A stretch of DNA of 64,000 nucleotides from Enhygromyxa salina (lineage in GTDB: Bacteria > Myxococcota_A > Polyangia > Nannocystales > Nannocystaceae): assembly GCF_002994635.1 (NCBI RefSeq), contig NZ_PVNL01000120.1, positions 62,001 to 126,000 on the forward strand, read 5' to 3'. Each line of letters starts with the position of its first letter. The stretch's first letter is position 1. The position numbers and the translations under genes are program-made. Shown in pieces: positions 23,142-32,919 of this stretch. The notes under the pieces are model-generated. The model worked only from the letters and a program-made list of their open reading frames with translations, was not told the origin of the DNA and did not search any database.

Positions 23142-24743
23142 TCAACCGGCGGTCTTCGCGGCCTCGGCTGCGAGCAGCGCGGCGATCGAGTCCTGCAGTC
23201 CGCGCGCGGCCCCTCGGTGCTTGCGCTCGAGCCCATTGAAGATGATCGAGAACGCGATCGGGTCCCGGCCGATCGCGCCCGCGTAGCCGGACAGCGCCGA
23301 GACGTCATCGAGCGTGCCGGTCTTGACCCGCACCCAGTCGCGCGCGTCGCTGTCCTGCAGGCGCGAGCGGGTGGTCCCGTCGGCGCCCATGATCGCGAGC
23401 GAGGCGAGGAAGTCGCTGCGGTAGCGAAAATCGTTGTAGACGTGGCCGAGCAGGTAGGTGAGCGCCCGCGGCGAGATCAGGTTGTTGGCGTACAGACCCG
23501 AGCCGTTGCCGAGCACCAGGCCGGCCTGCGGCATCCCGATCTCGCGGGTGTACGCGCGCAGCTGCTCGAGGGAGGCCTCGGCGGTCGCGTGGGCACCCGG
23601 CGCGAGCGTGCGCAGGATCTGCTCGGCCATGAAGTTGTTGGAGAACTTGTTGACCCCGCGGCACAGCTCGGACAGCGACTCCGAGCGGAAGCTGGCGACC
23701 AGCTCGGCGTCGCGCGGGACCTCGCCCGTCTCGATCTTGGTCTTGCTGAGCTTCACGCCCCGCTGTGACAGCGCGAGCGCGAGCAGCTCGCCAGCGTAGC
23801 GAGATGGATCGCTGATCGGGTAGCGGTACGAGCTGCGACCGTTGGCGACCCCGACCTCGCCGTGGAAGCTGACGATCGTCTTGCCATTCTTCTCCTCGGT
23901 CGCAACCCAGAGCTGATTGCGGGTGCCGGCCACGGTCGTGGCGTGGCTGGCGTCGAGCACGAGGCTGGGGATCGCAGGTTGGACGGAGAGCACCGGGGCC
24001 GCGCCGATCGTCTCGGATGGCCGAGCGAACACCTCGTAGGTGTTGTAGTTGACCGACATTGCGCCGCCGGGGGCCCGGTGCGAGGCGAACTCGTCCTTTT
24101 GATCGAAGCCAGGCGGAAGGCCGTCGTGATCGAAGCGGCTGGCGTCGACCACGATCGGTCCGCGGATCTTGGTGATCCCGGCCGCCTGCAGCTGACCGGC
24201 GAGCTCATAGATCTCCCCGGTGACCAGCGATGGATCCCCGCCGCCTTCAAAGTAGAGCTTGCCGGCGACGACGCCATTTTCGACGCTGGAGGCGTCCACC
24301 CACACGCGCGTCACGTAGCGGTGCTCGGGGCCCAGGCGCGCGAGCGCGGCGGCGGTGGTGACCAGCTTGGCGTTGCTGGCGGGGTTGAGCGCGGTGTCGG
24401 CCTCGCGCGCGTAGAGGCTGTCGCCGGACGCGAGATCGACGACCGAGATGCCGACGCGAAGCTCGGGGGGCAGGGCAGCCGCGGTGATCAGCTCGTCGAT
24501 GCGGACATCGAGGGGGGCGTCGCTCGGCGTGTCCGACGAGATCGACGATGACTCGCTCGCCGTCGCCTCGGGCGGGCTGGCGTTCGCTGCTCGGATCGGC
24601 GTGAACCCGGCCGAGCCCGGCTGCGAGCCTGGCGACCCGACGCCGACGCCGACCCCGACGGCCCCGAGCATGCCGAGCGCCCCGAGCAAGCCGAGCGTGA
24701 GGGCGGCTGGCGGACGGCGAGCAGGGATCAAGCGACGGACCAC
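23142..24743 (-). CDS. dacB: D-alanyl-D-alanine carboxypeptidase/endopeptidase, PBP4 family (peptidase S13)
   Basis: The 533-residue periplasmic enzyme trims and cleaves cross-links in peptidoglycan. Catalytic motifs are SNAK (S123, K126), SNN (368-370) and KTG (474-476), with the typical PBP4 GGGDPSL and the large domain inserted between the first two. The N-terminus is hydrophobic (about 12-36, GLLGALGMLGAVGVGVGV), a signal or anchor, followed by a Ser/Thr/Pro-rich linker. No neighbour is obviously linked. Confidence 0.94.
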   Translation of the reverse strand: MVRRLIPARRPPAALTLGLLGALGMLGAVGVGVGVGSPGSQPGSAGFTPIRAANASPPEATASESSSISSDTPSDAPLDVRIDELITAAALPPELRVGISVVDLASGDSLYAREADTALNPASNAKLVTTAAALARLGPEHRYVTRVWVDASSVENGVVAGKLYFEGGGDPSLVTGEIYELAGQLQAAGITKIRGPIVVDASRFDHDGLPPGFDQKDEFASHRAPGGAMSVNYNTYEVFARPSETIGAAPVLSVQPAIPSLVLDASHATTVAGTRNQLWVATEEKNGKTIVSFHGEVGVANGRSSYRYPISDPSRYAGELLALALSQRGVKLSKTKIETGEVPRDAELVASFRSESLSELCRGVNKFSNNFMAEQILRTLAPGAHATAEASLEQLRAYTREIGMPQAGLVLGNGSGLYANNLISPRALTYLLGHVYNDFRYRSDFLASLAIMGADGTTRSRLQDSDARDWVRVKTGTLDDVSALSGYAGAIGRDPIAFSIIFNGLERKHRGAARGLQDSIAALLAAEAAKTAG

Positions 24744-24786
24744 GATGCCACCCTAGTCTCAGGCCCGATCAAATCCCAAGTTTTTG

Positions 24787-25086
24787 CTAGTCGTCGCACA
24801 GGTTGGCTTCCTCCTCGTAGATCCAGACGCCGTCGCGGCACCACGCCGCGGTGCTTGCGCCACATGGATCACCCCAGTCGATCACGCACCACGAACCCTC
24901 GGCCTGGCAGGTCGCCCCAGCCCGGGGCAGCGGCTCGCAGCCATCGGCTGGCGGATCCTCACCGCTACGCGGAGCGGCGCCCGGCTGTTCCGGCGCATGC
25001 ACGGCTGGAGTGGGTTCCTCAGTTGGACTCGGGCCGTCGACGTGGCAGCCGACCACGAGCATGAGGAGTCCAGACAGCGGGCGCAT
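24787..25086 (-). CDS. Small Cys-rich lipoprotein
   Basis: The 99-residue lipoprotein starts MRPLSGLLMLVVGC with lipobox Cys. A Pro/Glu linker (to about 45) leads to a small Cys-rich domain, CEPLPRAGATC...CVIDWGDPC...CRDGVW...NLCDD, six cysteines that could form three disulfides. It is divergent from the HExxH protease, and their start sites are about 50 bp apart, so they likely share a promoter region. Function unknown. Confidence 0.7.
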   Translation of the reverse strand: MRPLSGLLMLVVGCHVDGPSPTEEPTPAVHAPEQPGAAPRSGEDPPADGCEPLPRAGATCQAEGSWCVIDWGDPCGASTAAWCRDGVWIYEEEANLCDD

Positions 25087-25139
25087 GGTGATAGTCTCAC
25101 GCCGTGGCGGCCCCACATGCAAACCCGGAGCTCAGGTGC

Positions 25140-27443
25140 GTGGCTGCTCGTCGCGCGGCTGGGTGGGCGCTGGTGCTCGCCGCGGGCCTGGTCGTGGCCC
25201 CGCGAGCCCACGCGGGTGAACCTCGACTCGACGAGCTCGCGGCCGCGCGAGGGATCGACGCGGGTGAGCTCGCCGTCGCGCGACGGGTGGTGGTCCCAGC
25301 TGGCTCCGGGCCCCGCCAGGCCAGCGCCGAGCGGCGCGAGCTCGAGCTCCACGGGATCCCGATACGCGGCGCCTACGAGACCGCGTGGACCAGCAGCGAC
25401 GGATCGGCGCAGGTCGTGGCCTCGCGCTACCCCGGCGTCGACGCCCAGCTGCGGCCGGATCAGCGCCGGTTCGAGCTCGCCGAGGCCCGCCGGGCGGTGG
25501 TCCCCTTGCTGCGCCCCGATCAGCTGCAGCGGATCGGCAGCGTCGACCAGTTAACCGGCGAGCTGGTCTACGTGCTGCTGTTCGACGTCCCGGTCTTGGC
25601 CTGGGAGTTCACCACGCCGCTGAGCCAGCGCCCGACCCCCAGCCGATCGCAGGTGTGGGTCAGCGCCGGGACGGGCCGGGTGCTCGACGTGATCGAGCTG
25701 GTCGACCTCGACAACCAGGCGCAGGTCTACGCGATCAACCCCCAGCACACCCCGGATCCGTCAACGGTCACGCTCACCAACATCGATCTCGACCAGCAGT
25801 CGTGGGTCGAAGACACGCTGCTCGACGGCACCTACCTGACCGGGACGAGGGTTCGGGTGTTCAACTGCATCGACGAAGAGGACGGGCCCTACGCGCCGTG
25901 GCGCAGCGACGACGAGTGCTTTCCCACCCAGCAGATCAGCGCCGACGCGCAGGGCGACTTCTTCGTCTCGCTGCCCAACATCACGCTGCTCGCCGACAAC
26001 CGCGACCCCACCGATCTCTACGCCGAGCTGTCGATGTACTGGCACGCGGAGAAGTTCTTCGGCTTCATGGACACGCTCGGGGTCGAGGGCTTCCCGTGCG
26101 AGCTGTCGAACATGGTCGCCAATTTTCACTGGCTCTCGCCCTCGCCCGGCTACCCGGAAGTCGACTATGGGCCGTTCAACAACGCCTATTACAGCGGAAG
26201 CTGCGAGCTCGAGAGCGGGCCGACCATGCTGTTTGGCCAGGGCTCGGAGATCGACTTCGCGTATGACGGCGACGTCGTCTACCACGAGCTCGGCCACGGG
26301 ATCGTGCAGCACCTGACGCCGGCCGGGCTGCGCCAGCACCGGAGCCGCGCCGATGGCGTGCTGCGGGACGCCCGAGCGCTGAATGAGTCGATCGCCGACT
26401 ACCACACCCTGATGCTCACCGATCGCCCGGAGCTGGGTGACTACGCTGGGTTTTACTGGTCGAGCCTCGGCCGCGCGTGGATCCGCGACGCCGACAACGA
26501 CGCCCAGTGTCCCCGCGACATGGCCGGCCAGGAGCACAACGACAGCGCGCCGTTCACCGCGGCGCTGTGGGCCGCGCGGCGGCGGGTCGGGGCCAAGCTC
26601 GATCCCGTGGTCATCGCCAGCTTGCCGCTGCTGCCCGGCGACGCCTCGATCGAAGAGGCCGCGGCCGCGCTGCTGATGATCGCCGCCAGCGAGCGCGACG
26701 CCGGGGCCTGGACCAGCGGCGACTACGAGCAGCTCGAGCGCGCGCTCGCGGCCCGCAACTTGATCGACTGCGAGCGGGTGGTCGACGATCCGGCGAGCGT
26801 CGACGATCCCTTCTTCTTGTACCTGCGCAACAACGGCAAGTTCGTCTCGCCGTTCTGGCCCGGCCCCGTGCAGTACCGCCAGGTCGTGCCCGAGGGCTCG
26901 GACAACCTGCTGATCAGCTTCGAGGTGTCCGAAGAGGGCAACTCGGCCGGACAGCCGGTCAGGAACGACGTCGAGGTCCGGGTCCTGGTCAAGCGCAGCA
27001 GCGTGTCGGAGGACGGATCGATCCAGTTCGAGTACGAGCTCGCGGCGCTCGGCCACGCCGACGAAGAGAACGGCGACATCGACGAGACCTGGGAGGTCAC
27101 GGGCGACTGGGACGAGAGCTACACCCCGACGACGCTGGGGGAGGCGCGCCGCCAGGTGCTGATCCGCGGGCTCGAGGCGGGCGAGGCGGTCCACGTGTCG
27201 TTCGTCAACTTGGATCTCTCGACGGTCGTGGTCCGCGAGCTGCAATTCGCCAATGTGCCGACCGAAGAGCTCGACGGCGGCTCGCCCGGGGCCGGCCGCG
27301 ATCCGGAGATCCTCGAGGAAGAGGGCGGTTGCGCTTGCGCGAGCGCGGGGCCTGGCGGTAGTGACGACGGGCCTGGTCAGGGCCTCGTCGCGGGGATGCT
27401 GGTGCTGCTCGCGCTCGGTCGTCACAGGTCTCGTCGCCGGTGA
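25140..27443 (+). CDS. Secreted HExxH zinc protease with MYXO-CTERM-type C-terminus (fungalysin-like)
   Basis: The 767-residue protein has a signal ending in APRAHA. A propeptide-like region follows, then a catalytic domain with HELGHGIVQHL (residues 382-392) and, downstream, NESIADYH, which supplies the third zinc ligand, as in M36 fungalysins. It ends with GGCACASAGP, a hydrophobic stretch and RRR, a MYXO-CTERM-type sorting signal; it is probably cleaved and anchored at the surface. The start at GTG 25140 has GGAG 9 bp upstream; GTG 25104 is an alternative. The stop overlaps the start of the next gene. Confidence 0.82.
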   Translation: MAARRAAGWALVLAAGLVVAPRAHAGEPRLDELAAARGIDAGELAVARRVVVPAGSGPRQASAERRELELHGIPIRGAYETAWTSSDGSAQVVASRYPGVDAQLRPDQRRFELAEARRAVVPLLRPDQLQRIGSVDQLTGELVYVLLFDVPVLAWEFTTPLSQRPTPSRSQVWVSAGTGRVLDVIELVDLDNQAQVYAINPQHTPDPSTVTLTNIDLDQQSWVEDTLLDGTYLTGTRVRVFNCIDEEDGPYAPWRSDDECFPTQQISADAQGDFFVSLPNITLLADNRDPTDLYAELSMYWHAEKFFGFMDTLGVEGFPCELSNMVANFHWLSPSPGYPEVDYGPFNNAYYSGSCELESGPTMLFGQGSEIDFAYDGDVVYHELGHGIVQHLTPAGLRQHRSRADGVLRDARALNESIADYHTLMLTDRPELGDYAGFYWSSLGRAWIRDADNDAQCPRDMAGQEHNDSAPFTAALWAARRRVGAKLDPVVIASLPLLPGDASIEEAAAALLMIAASERDAGAWTSGDYEQLERALAARNLIDCERVVDDPASVDDPFFLYLRNNGKFVSPFWPGPVQYRQVVPEGSDNLLISFEVSEEGNSAGQPVRNDVEVRVLVKRSSVSEDGSIQFEYELAALGHADEENGDIDETWEVTGDWDESYTPTTLGEARRQVLIRGLEAGEAVHVSFVNLDLSTVVVRELQFANVPTEELDGGSPGAGRDPEILEEEGGCACASAGPGGSDDGPGQGLVAGMLVLLALGRHRSRRR

Positions 27444-28138
27444 GTGCGTCCAATCCACAGCCTCGCGTGTCGCCGGACCAGCCCGAGGGTTCGGGCGTAG
27501 GTGCGTCGACGCAGCGGGCGTTGCCGGCCTGGCTGGTGCATCTGCGGCGGGTCGTCAACGTCGTGGTTCCGCTCGCGCTGGCCTATCTGATGGTGCTGGG
27601 TGCGGTGCCCCGCGAGCACTTCGAGGGTCGGATGCGAGACCAGCACGACAAGCTCGTCGCGGCGATGAAGCAGATCTCGCTCAGCCAGACGTGGAGCATG
27701 TACGCGCCCGATCCCGGTCGTGGGCACTTCTACATGCGGATCAGGGCCTACGACGCCGACGGGACCGTGCGCGAGCTCGACGAGACCTTCATGGCCGAGC
27801 ACGGCTGGGGCACGGCGCGGGCCTGGAATCGCTCGCGTCTCGATATCTGGCAGCACGCGGTCACGCGTCGGATCGATCAAGTCAACCGCAACCGTACGTG
27901 GTACCTGCGCGGGGTCTGCCTGCGAGAAGCCCGGCGCGGGTACGACGTCCAGCGGCTCGAGATGACGCGGGTCTATCGGAGGATCCGCTCGCCCGATCAG
28001 GTCCGCGAGGGCAAGGACATCCTCGGGCCGGCCAAGATCAAGAAGGCGCAAGATGGCAGCTGCCGGGTCAGGATCATCCAGGACATGATCGAGCTCGACC
28101 GCGCGCGCCGGGGCGAGCCGGAGGCCGACCGTGGCTGA
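27440..28138 (+). CDS. Membrane-anchored DUF5819-like partner of the HTTM protein
   Basis: The 232-residue protein starts at a GTG overlapping the protease stop (GTGA). A membrane segment (LRRVVNVVVPLALAYLMVLG, about 35-54) is followed by the pattern QTWSMYAPDPGRGHFYM, typical of DUF5819-like proteins (Q-W-x-M-F/Y-A-P-x-P) that travel with HTTM proteins. The rest is charged and basic. It overlaps the next gene by 8 bp, so the pair is translationally coupled. Function unknown; probably a subunit of the HTTM membrane complex. Confidence 0.72.
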   Translation: MSASNPQPRVSPDQPEGSGVGASTQRALPAWLVHLRRVVNVVVPLALAYLMVLGAVPREHFEGRMRDQHDKLVAAMKQISLSQTWSMYAPDPGRGHFYMRIRAYDADGTVRELDETFMAEHGWGTARAWNRSRLDIWQHAVTRRIDQVNRNRTWYLRGVCLREARRGYDVQRLEMTRVYRRIRSPDQVREGKDILGPAKIKKAQDGSCRVRIIQDMIELDRARRGEPEADRG

Positions 28139-29219
28139 TCAGCCCGCGCCATCCAAGCAGGGCGAGCCATCCAAGCCGGGCGAGCCATCCAAACCGGGCG
28201 AGCCGGCGTCGAAGCGGCTGGGGGCGCGGTTGCTCGACGCGCTACTCTCGGGCCAGGAGGACGCGCTGGCGCTCGGCGTGGTCCGGGCCGCGCTCGCGGG
28301 GCTGCTGTTGATCTCGGCGCTGCTGCACGCGGGCGCGGTCGGGGAGTACTTCTCCGACGAATCCATGATTAACGACCGCTTCGCGAAGCTGGCGTTTCCC
28401 GCCCGCTGGTCGCTGTTCTTCACGATCACCGATCCCACGGCCGTGCGCGCGCTGTGGGGGATCGGCGTGATCGCGCTGGGCATGTGGACGGTCGGGCTGT
28501 TCACGCGGGTCAGCTCGATCGTGGGGATGCTGCTGTGGATCAGCATGTACGGCCGCAACCCGCTGCTCTATGCCTACCCCGATCAGCTCGCGCTGGTGTT
28601 CGGGGTGCTGCTGGTCATGATGCCGGCCGGGCGCGGGTTCTCGCTGGACGCCCGGTGGTTTGGCTGGGGCGGCACGGTGCCCGTGTGGTGTCGACGGATT
28701 CTGCAATTGCAGCTGGCGATCATGTACACGGCCACTGGGCTGGAGAAGACCGGCGACACCTGGCACGTCGACGGGACCGCGATCTACTACACGCTCAACA
28801 ACCCGTATAACCGCCACTTCGACGCCGGGCCGTTCTTTGCTGCGATCCAGCCGTGGCTGCTGCGGCCGATGACCTACGCGGTGCTGGTCTGGGAGGTCTC
28901 GTTCGGGGGCTTCGCCGCCTACAACTGGCTGCGCGACGCGGCCGGGCGCCGGTTGCCCGCGTGGGGCCAGCGGCGCCGCGAGGGCCGACCGGGGCTGGCG
29001 ATCCCGGACCTGCGCTGGCTGTTCCTGGGCTTTGGCGCGACCATGCACATCGGCATTCAGCTGGGGGTGTATGTGGTGTTCTTCTCGCCGCTGGTCGTCG
29101 GCTCGTACCTGGCGTTCTTCAGCAGCGACGATCTCCGCGCGCTGGTGGCCTGGCCGCGGCGGGCGCTGGCGTGGGTGCGCGGACTTCGACTGCGGGGCGC
29201 TAGGCCGGCAGCGGGATGA
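28131..29219 (+). CDS. HTTM-domain membrane protein (vitamin K-dependent carboxylase-like)
   Basis: The 362-residue protein has several membrane spans and the HTTM pattern GLLLISALLHAG, SMYGRNPLLYAYPDQ, QLQLAIMYTATGLEKTGDTW. HTTM stands for the horizontally transferred transmembrane domain shared with vitamin K-dependent gamma-carboxylase; the catalytic role in bacteria is unknown. The N-terminus has three tandem GEPSKP repeats. GTG 28131 overlaps the previous gene. The end overlaps the convergent pirin gene by 20 bp. Confidence 0.84.
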   Translation: MADQPAPSKQGEPSKPGEPSKPGEPASKRLGARLLDALLSGQEDALALGVVRAALAGLLLISALLHAGAVGEYFSDESMINDRFAKLAFPARWSLFFTITDPTAVRALWGIGVIALGMWTVGLFTRVSSIVGMLLWISMYGRNPLLYAYPDQLALVFGVLLVMMPAGRGFSLDARWFGWGGTVPVWCRRILQLQLAIMYTATGLEKTGDTWHVDGTAIYYTLNNPYNRHFDAGPFFAAIQPWLLRPMTYAVLVWEVSFGGFAAYNWLRDAAGRRLPAWGQRRREGRPGLAIPDLRWLFLGFGATMHIGIQLGVYVVFFSPLVVGSYLAFFSSDDLRALVAWPRRALAWVRGLRLRGARPAAG

Positions 29220-30114
29220 ACTCGTCCTCGTCGCCGGGCACCTTGGGAAACCGTCCCTCGGCCCAGTCCTGCTTGGCCTGCTCGATCCGCTCGCGGTTGC
29301 TCGACACAAAGTTCCACCAGATGTGACGCTGGCCTTCGAGCGGCGCGCCGCCGAGCAGCATCACGCGCGCGTCGGTGATCGCCGTGAGCCGTGGAGACGT
29401 GCCCGCGGCGTAGATCAGCATGCGACCGGCCTCGGCGGGCTCGGCCCCACACGAGACGCTGCCCTCCGCAATGTAGGCGGCGCGATCGGGATGCCCGGTC
29501 GGGAGCTCGACCTCGCTTCCGGCTGGCATGATCGCCTCGACGTAGAACAGCGGCGAGAACACGTGGACCGGCGACGTGACCCCGAACGCCGAGCCGGCCA
29601 GGACCCGCAGCCGCGCCCCGCCTCGCTCGACCTCGGGCAGCGTGTCGGCGCCGTGGTGGTGGAACTCGGGCTCGACTTCTTCGAACTGGGCGGGCAGGGC
29701 GACCCACAGCTGAATTCCGTGCAGCTGCGGCCCCTGGGCCCGGGCCTCGGCGCTGGTTCGCTCGGAGTGGACGATGCCGCGGCCTGCCGTCATCCAATTG
29801 ATGGCACCTGGGCGGATCGGCTGGTGGGTGCCCAAGCTGTCGCGGTGCACGATCTCACCGTCGAACAGGTACGTCACCGTCGCCAGGTTGATGTGGGGAT
29901 GCGGACGCACGTCGAGCCCGCGCCCCGGCTCCAACTTGGCCGGGCCCATGTGGTCGAAGAACACGAACGGGCCGACCGCGCGGCGGGCCGCCGACGGCAA
30001 GATCCGCCGGACGCTGAAGCCATCGATGTCGCGCGGCTTGCCGTCGATGATCGTCTCGATCTCGTGGGTCGGGGTGGTCTTACACTCGGGGGAGTTTGCT
30101 GGTTGGGTGCTCAT
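29200..30114 (-). CDS. Pirin-family protein (quercetinase-like bicupin)
   Basis: The 304-residue protein has the pirin N-terminal cupin: FVFFDHMGP, RPHPHINLATVTYLFDGE (metal-binding His residues) and MTAGRGIVHSE, with a pirin C-terminal domain (FSPLFYVEAIMPAG). Pirins bind Fe or Mn; some are quercetinases and others act as redox-sensing regulators, so the substrate cannot be fixed. It overlaps the HTTM gene by 20 bp at the 3' end (convergent). It lies downstream of the nitroreductase by about 34 bp in the same direction. Confidence 0.92.
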   Translation of the reverse strand: MSTQPANSPECKTTPTHEIETIIDGKPRDIDGFSVRRILPSAARRAVGPFVFFDHMGPAKLEPGRGLDVRPHPHINLATVTYLFDGEIVHRDSLGTHQPIRPGAINWMTAGRGIVHSERTSAEARAQGPQLHGIQLWVALPAQFEEVEPEFHHHGADTLPEVERGGARLRVLAGSAFGVTSPVHVFSPLFYVEAIMPAGSEVELPTGHPDRAAYIAEGSVSCGAEPAEAGRMLIYAAGTSPRLTAITDARVMLLGGAPLEGQRHIWWNFVSSNRERIEQAKQDWAEGRFPKVPGDEDEFIPLPA

Positions 30115-30148
30115 CGCAAAACCTCGTCACGCGGGGGCAGAGCTGGCA

Positions 30149-30769
30149 CTACGAGAGCGGCGTGTCCCAGGTTCCAGCGAACACGAATTCCGCCTGGGGG
30201 TGGCGAATTCGTGCTCCGCGGTCGCGCGCGCGCAGATCCTCGGGGAGCTGGTCAGGGGCGCCGGGATAGCCCAGGGCGATCGCCGCGACAGGCTCGAACG
30301 AGTCGGGGATCGCATACAGCTCACGGGCTCGATCTGGCGAGAAGCCGGCCATCTGATGGACCCCGAGGCCCAGGGCGGCGGCCTGCAGGCTGAGCTGGGC
30401 GGTGGCGAGGCCGACGTCGTGCAGCGCGTGGCGATTGGGCCGGTCGTTGGCCGCGAAGGCCAGGCGGGCGACCGACAGCATCAGGACCGGGGCGGCCTGG
30501 GCCCAGCGCTGGTTCTTCTCGACCAGGCACGACAGCATCCGCGCGAACTCGGCCTCCTGCTCGCGGCGGGCGACGATGTACCGCCACGGCTGCTCGTTGA
30601 AGCACGACGGACCCCAGCGCGCTGCCTCGAGCACGGAGCGAAGATCGCGGTCGGCGACCGGCTGACTCGAGAACGCGAGCGGGCTCCACCGGCGACGGAT
30701 CAGCTCGTGCACGTCGTGATCCGTCGAGGCATCCCGGGAGCTGGGCTGGGGCTCATGGCGGTCGTCCAT
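30149..30769 (-). CDS. Nitroreductase-family flavoenzyme
   Basis: The 206-residue FMN-dependent oxidoreductase has RRRWSPLAFSSQPV near the N-terminus, AARWGPSCFNEQPWRYIV and LQAAALGLGVHQMAGF, the usual nitroreductase pattern. It would use NAD(P)H to reduce nitro or quinone substrates. It lies just upstream of pirin on the same strand, 34 bp away; a shared electrophile or redox role is inference. It is divergent from the symporter pair. Confidence 0.9.
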   Translation of the reverse strand: MDDRHEPQPSSRDASTDHDVHELIRRRWSPLAFSSQPVADRDLRSVLEAARWGPSCFNEQPWRYIVARREQEAEFARMLSCLVEKNQRWAQAAPVLMLSVARLAFAANDRPNRHALHDVGLATAQLSLQAAALGLGVHQMAGFSPDRARELYAIPDSFEPVAAIALGYPGAPDQLPEDLRARDRGARIRHPQAEFVFAGTWDTPLS

Positions 30770-30851
30770 TCAGGCAACGTCGATCAGCCGGGTTCAAAGC
30801 GCAAGCTTGCGGAGCTCACGCCGCTCGACGATGCGCTACCCTGGCCTCCGA

Positions 30852-31055
30852 ATGAGCCGCGGCGTCGAGCATGGGCTGTTCTGGGCCGCGGTGGTGGCCC
30901 TGCTCATCGCCCACATGTTTGGGTTTGGCCAGGGCCAGCGACCGCTGCTGGGCGGCTGGGTGCCGCTGGACCTGGCCTACCGCGTCGCGTGGATCACCGC
31001 CGCGGCTGTGCTGGTGTTCTGGATGACGGGCCGGCTGTGGCCCGACAACGAGTGA
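30852..31055 (+). CDS. Small membrane protein before the symporter (DUF3311-like)
   Basis: The 67-residue protein (start MSRGVEHG) has two hydrophobic segments, FWAAVVALLIAHMFGF and VAWITAAAVLVFWMTG. Such two-span proteins commonly precede sodium:solute symporters and may help their folding or regulation. It ends 10 bp before the symporter start. Confidence 0.78.
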   Translation: MSRGVEHGLFWAAVVALLIAHMFGFGQGQRPLLGGWVPLDLAYRVAWITAAAVLVFWMTGRLWPDNE

Positions 31056-31065
31056 GGCCGAGCCC

Positions 31066-32541
31066 ATGAGCGCCGCTTCGATTCGCTTGGCTGTGATCCT
31101 CTCGTACTTCGCGATCGTGCTGGTGATCGGCGCGCTCGCGTTCCGCCGGACCCCGTCCACGGCCGAGGACTACTTCCTGGGCGGCCGGACCGCGAAGACC
31201 GTGGTGCTGTTCATGGCGCTGTTCGGCACCAACATCACGCCCTTCGTGCTGATGGGGATCCCCGGCTTGGCCTACCACCACGGGGTCGCGGTGTTCGGGC
31301 TCAACGCCGCGATCGTGGTGCTGGGGATCCCGCTGAGCTTCTGGATCATCGGCTACCCGGCGTGGATCGCCTCGAAGCGACTGGGCGTGGTCACGCCGGC
31401 CGAGCTGTTCGCCCGCCGGTTTGACGCGCGGTGGTTCGGGTGGCTGATGTTCGCGGTGTTCTTCATCTACACGGTCCCGTACATGGTCACCGCGGTGGCC
31501 GGCGTCGGGATCGCCGTAGACGTGCTCAGCGAGGGCGCGATCGGGTTCGAGCTGGCCGCGGCCGGGATCTTGGTGATCACGCTGGCCTACACCAGCCTCG
31601 GCGGCATGAAGGCCACGATGTGGACCAACGTGTTTCAGGGCGCGGTGTTTCTGGGCTTCTCGCTGCTGGCGTTCTTCTTGATCGCCGACGACTTTGGCGG
31701 CCTGTCGAAGGTGATGCAGCAGGTCCACGCCGCGTCGCCGAAGCTGTTCGAGCGACCCTCGGATGGCCCGTTCGCTCCGGGCGCGTGGGCCTCGTGGGCG
31801 CTGGCGATCGCGCTGACGGTGATCGCCTTTCCGCATATGTTGGTGCGGATCTTCGCGGCCAAGGACGTCCGCGCGCTCAAGAATGCGTGTCGGTACTACC
31901 CGCTGGCCATGATCGTACTTTGGATCCCGGCGGTGCTGTTTGGAATGTGGGCGACTCTCGAACACCCGGGGCTGGAGGGCCGGGCATCAGACGCCGTGTT
32001 TCCGATGTTGGTGCTCGACCACCTGGGTCCGGCGCTGCAGGGCGTCGCGCTCGCGGGGATCCTCGCGGCGGTGATGTCGACCCTCGACGCGCAGATGCTG
32101 ACGCTCTCGTCCATGCTGACCCGCGACGTGCTGCCGCAGGCGCTGGGGGAGCGCCACCCGGTCGGTCTGGGGCGGCTGTTCTTGGTGGTGCTGGCGCTGC
32201 TGACCTGGTGGTTCGTCGTCAACAAGCCGGCCTCGATCTTCAAGCTCGCGGGCGTGAGCTTCTCCGGCTACGTGACCTTGGTGCCCACGCTGCTGCTGGG
32301 GCTGCGGTGGCGCCGGTTCACGGTGTGGGGGGCGACGGCGTCGCTGGTGCTCGGCAACCTGGTGCTGGCCGCGAGCTTTGCTGGGTGGATCCCGAGCCTG
32401 GGGTTGCTGCCGGTCGCGTGGGGGTTGGCGGCCGCGATCGTGGGCGCTGTGGTCGGGTCGTGGATCAGCCCCGCGACCGCGCCGGGCGTGGTCGAGGCGG
32501 TGCTCGGTCCGGTCGAGCGGGCGCTGGGCCGGCGCGCCTGA
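31066..32541 (+). CDS. Sodium:solute symporter family protein
   Basis: The 491-residue integral membrane protein has about 13 membrane spans and the SSS pattern: YFLGGRTAKT near the first span, ITPFVLMGIPGLAYHHG, PYMVTAVAGVGIA and AGILAAVMSTLDAQMLTLSS. It couples solute uptake to Na+ gradient. The substrate is not clear; the closest pattern is the pantothenate/proline-type subgroup, by eye only. It is the second gene of a two-gene operon with the small membrane protein. Confidence 0.92.
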   Translation: MSAASIRLAVILSYFAIVLVIGALAFRRTPSTAEDYFLGGRTAKTVVLFMALFGTNITPFVLMGIPGLAYHHGVAVFGLNAAIVVLGIPLSFWIIGYPAWIASKRLGVVTPAELFARRFDARWFGWLMFAVFFIYTVPYMVTAVAGVGIAVDVLSEGAIGFELAAAGILVITLAYTSLGGMKATMWTNVFQGAVFLGFSLLAFFLIADDFGGLSKVMQQVHAASPKLFERPSDGPFAPGAWASWALAIALTVIAFPHMLVRIFAAKDVRALKNACRYYPLAMIVLWIPAVLFGMWATLEHPGLEGRASDAVFPMLVLDHLGPALQGVALAGILAAVMSTLDAQMLTLSSMLTRDVLPQALGERHPVGLGRLFLVVLALLTWWFVVNKPASIFKLAGVSFSGYVTLVPTLLLGLRWRRFTVWGATASLVLGNLVLAASFAGWIPSLGLLPVAWGLAAAIVGAVVGSWISPATAPGVVEAVLGPVERALGRRA

Positions 32542-32919
32542 GCGTCGGCGCACTCGAGGCTGGTACGGCCTTTGTTGCATCCAACAAGACGATATTCGTG
32601 GATCGCTGAGCCGGTTCGTCCCGCCTCCAGCCGTCACCATTGCGTTTCCCATCCACGCAGCCTGGCGCTGGATTTGGACTACGGGTGGTTGCAGGTGGGG
32701 CAATTGTTCGCATCACGAAAGTATAGCAATTGCGGGTGCGGCGCCTCACGTTCGGCGGACTCGCAAGGATGCCGCAGATGAGGGAACTGTGATAATAGTG
32801 ACCAAGAGCAAGCTGGTTCTCGACACTGACTGGTGCGAATGTGGGTGGCCGCCCATGCCACGAGTGGGCAATGTTCGGCCAGCAGACGCGTCGTGGGCCG
32901 TACGATGGATAAAACAGCC
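32542..32919. other. 378-bp gap with lower GC and no coding signal
   Basis: The stretch between the symporter and the next lipoprotein has no ORF with coding-like third positions and is noticeably AT-richer than its surroundings, especially around 32700-32810. It may hold the promoter of the lipoprotein. Confidence 0.4.
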
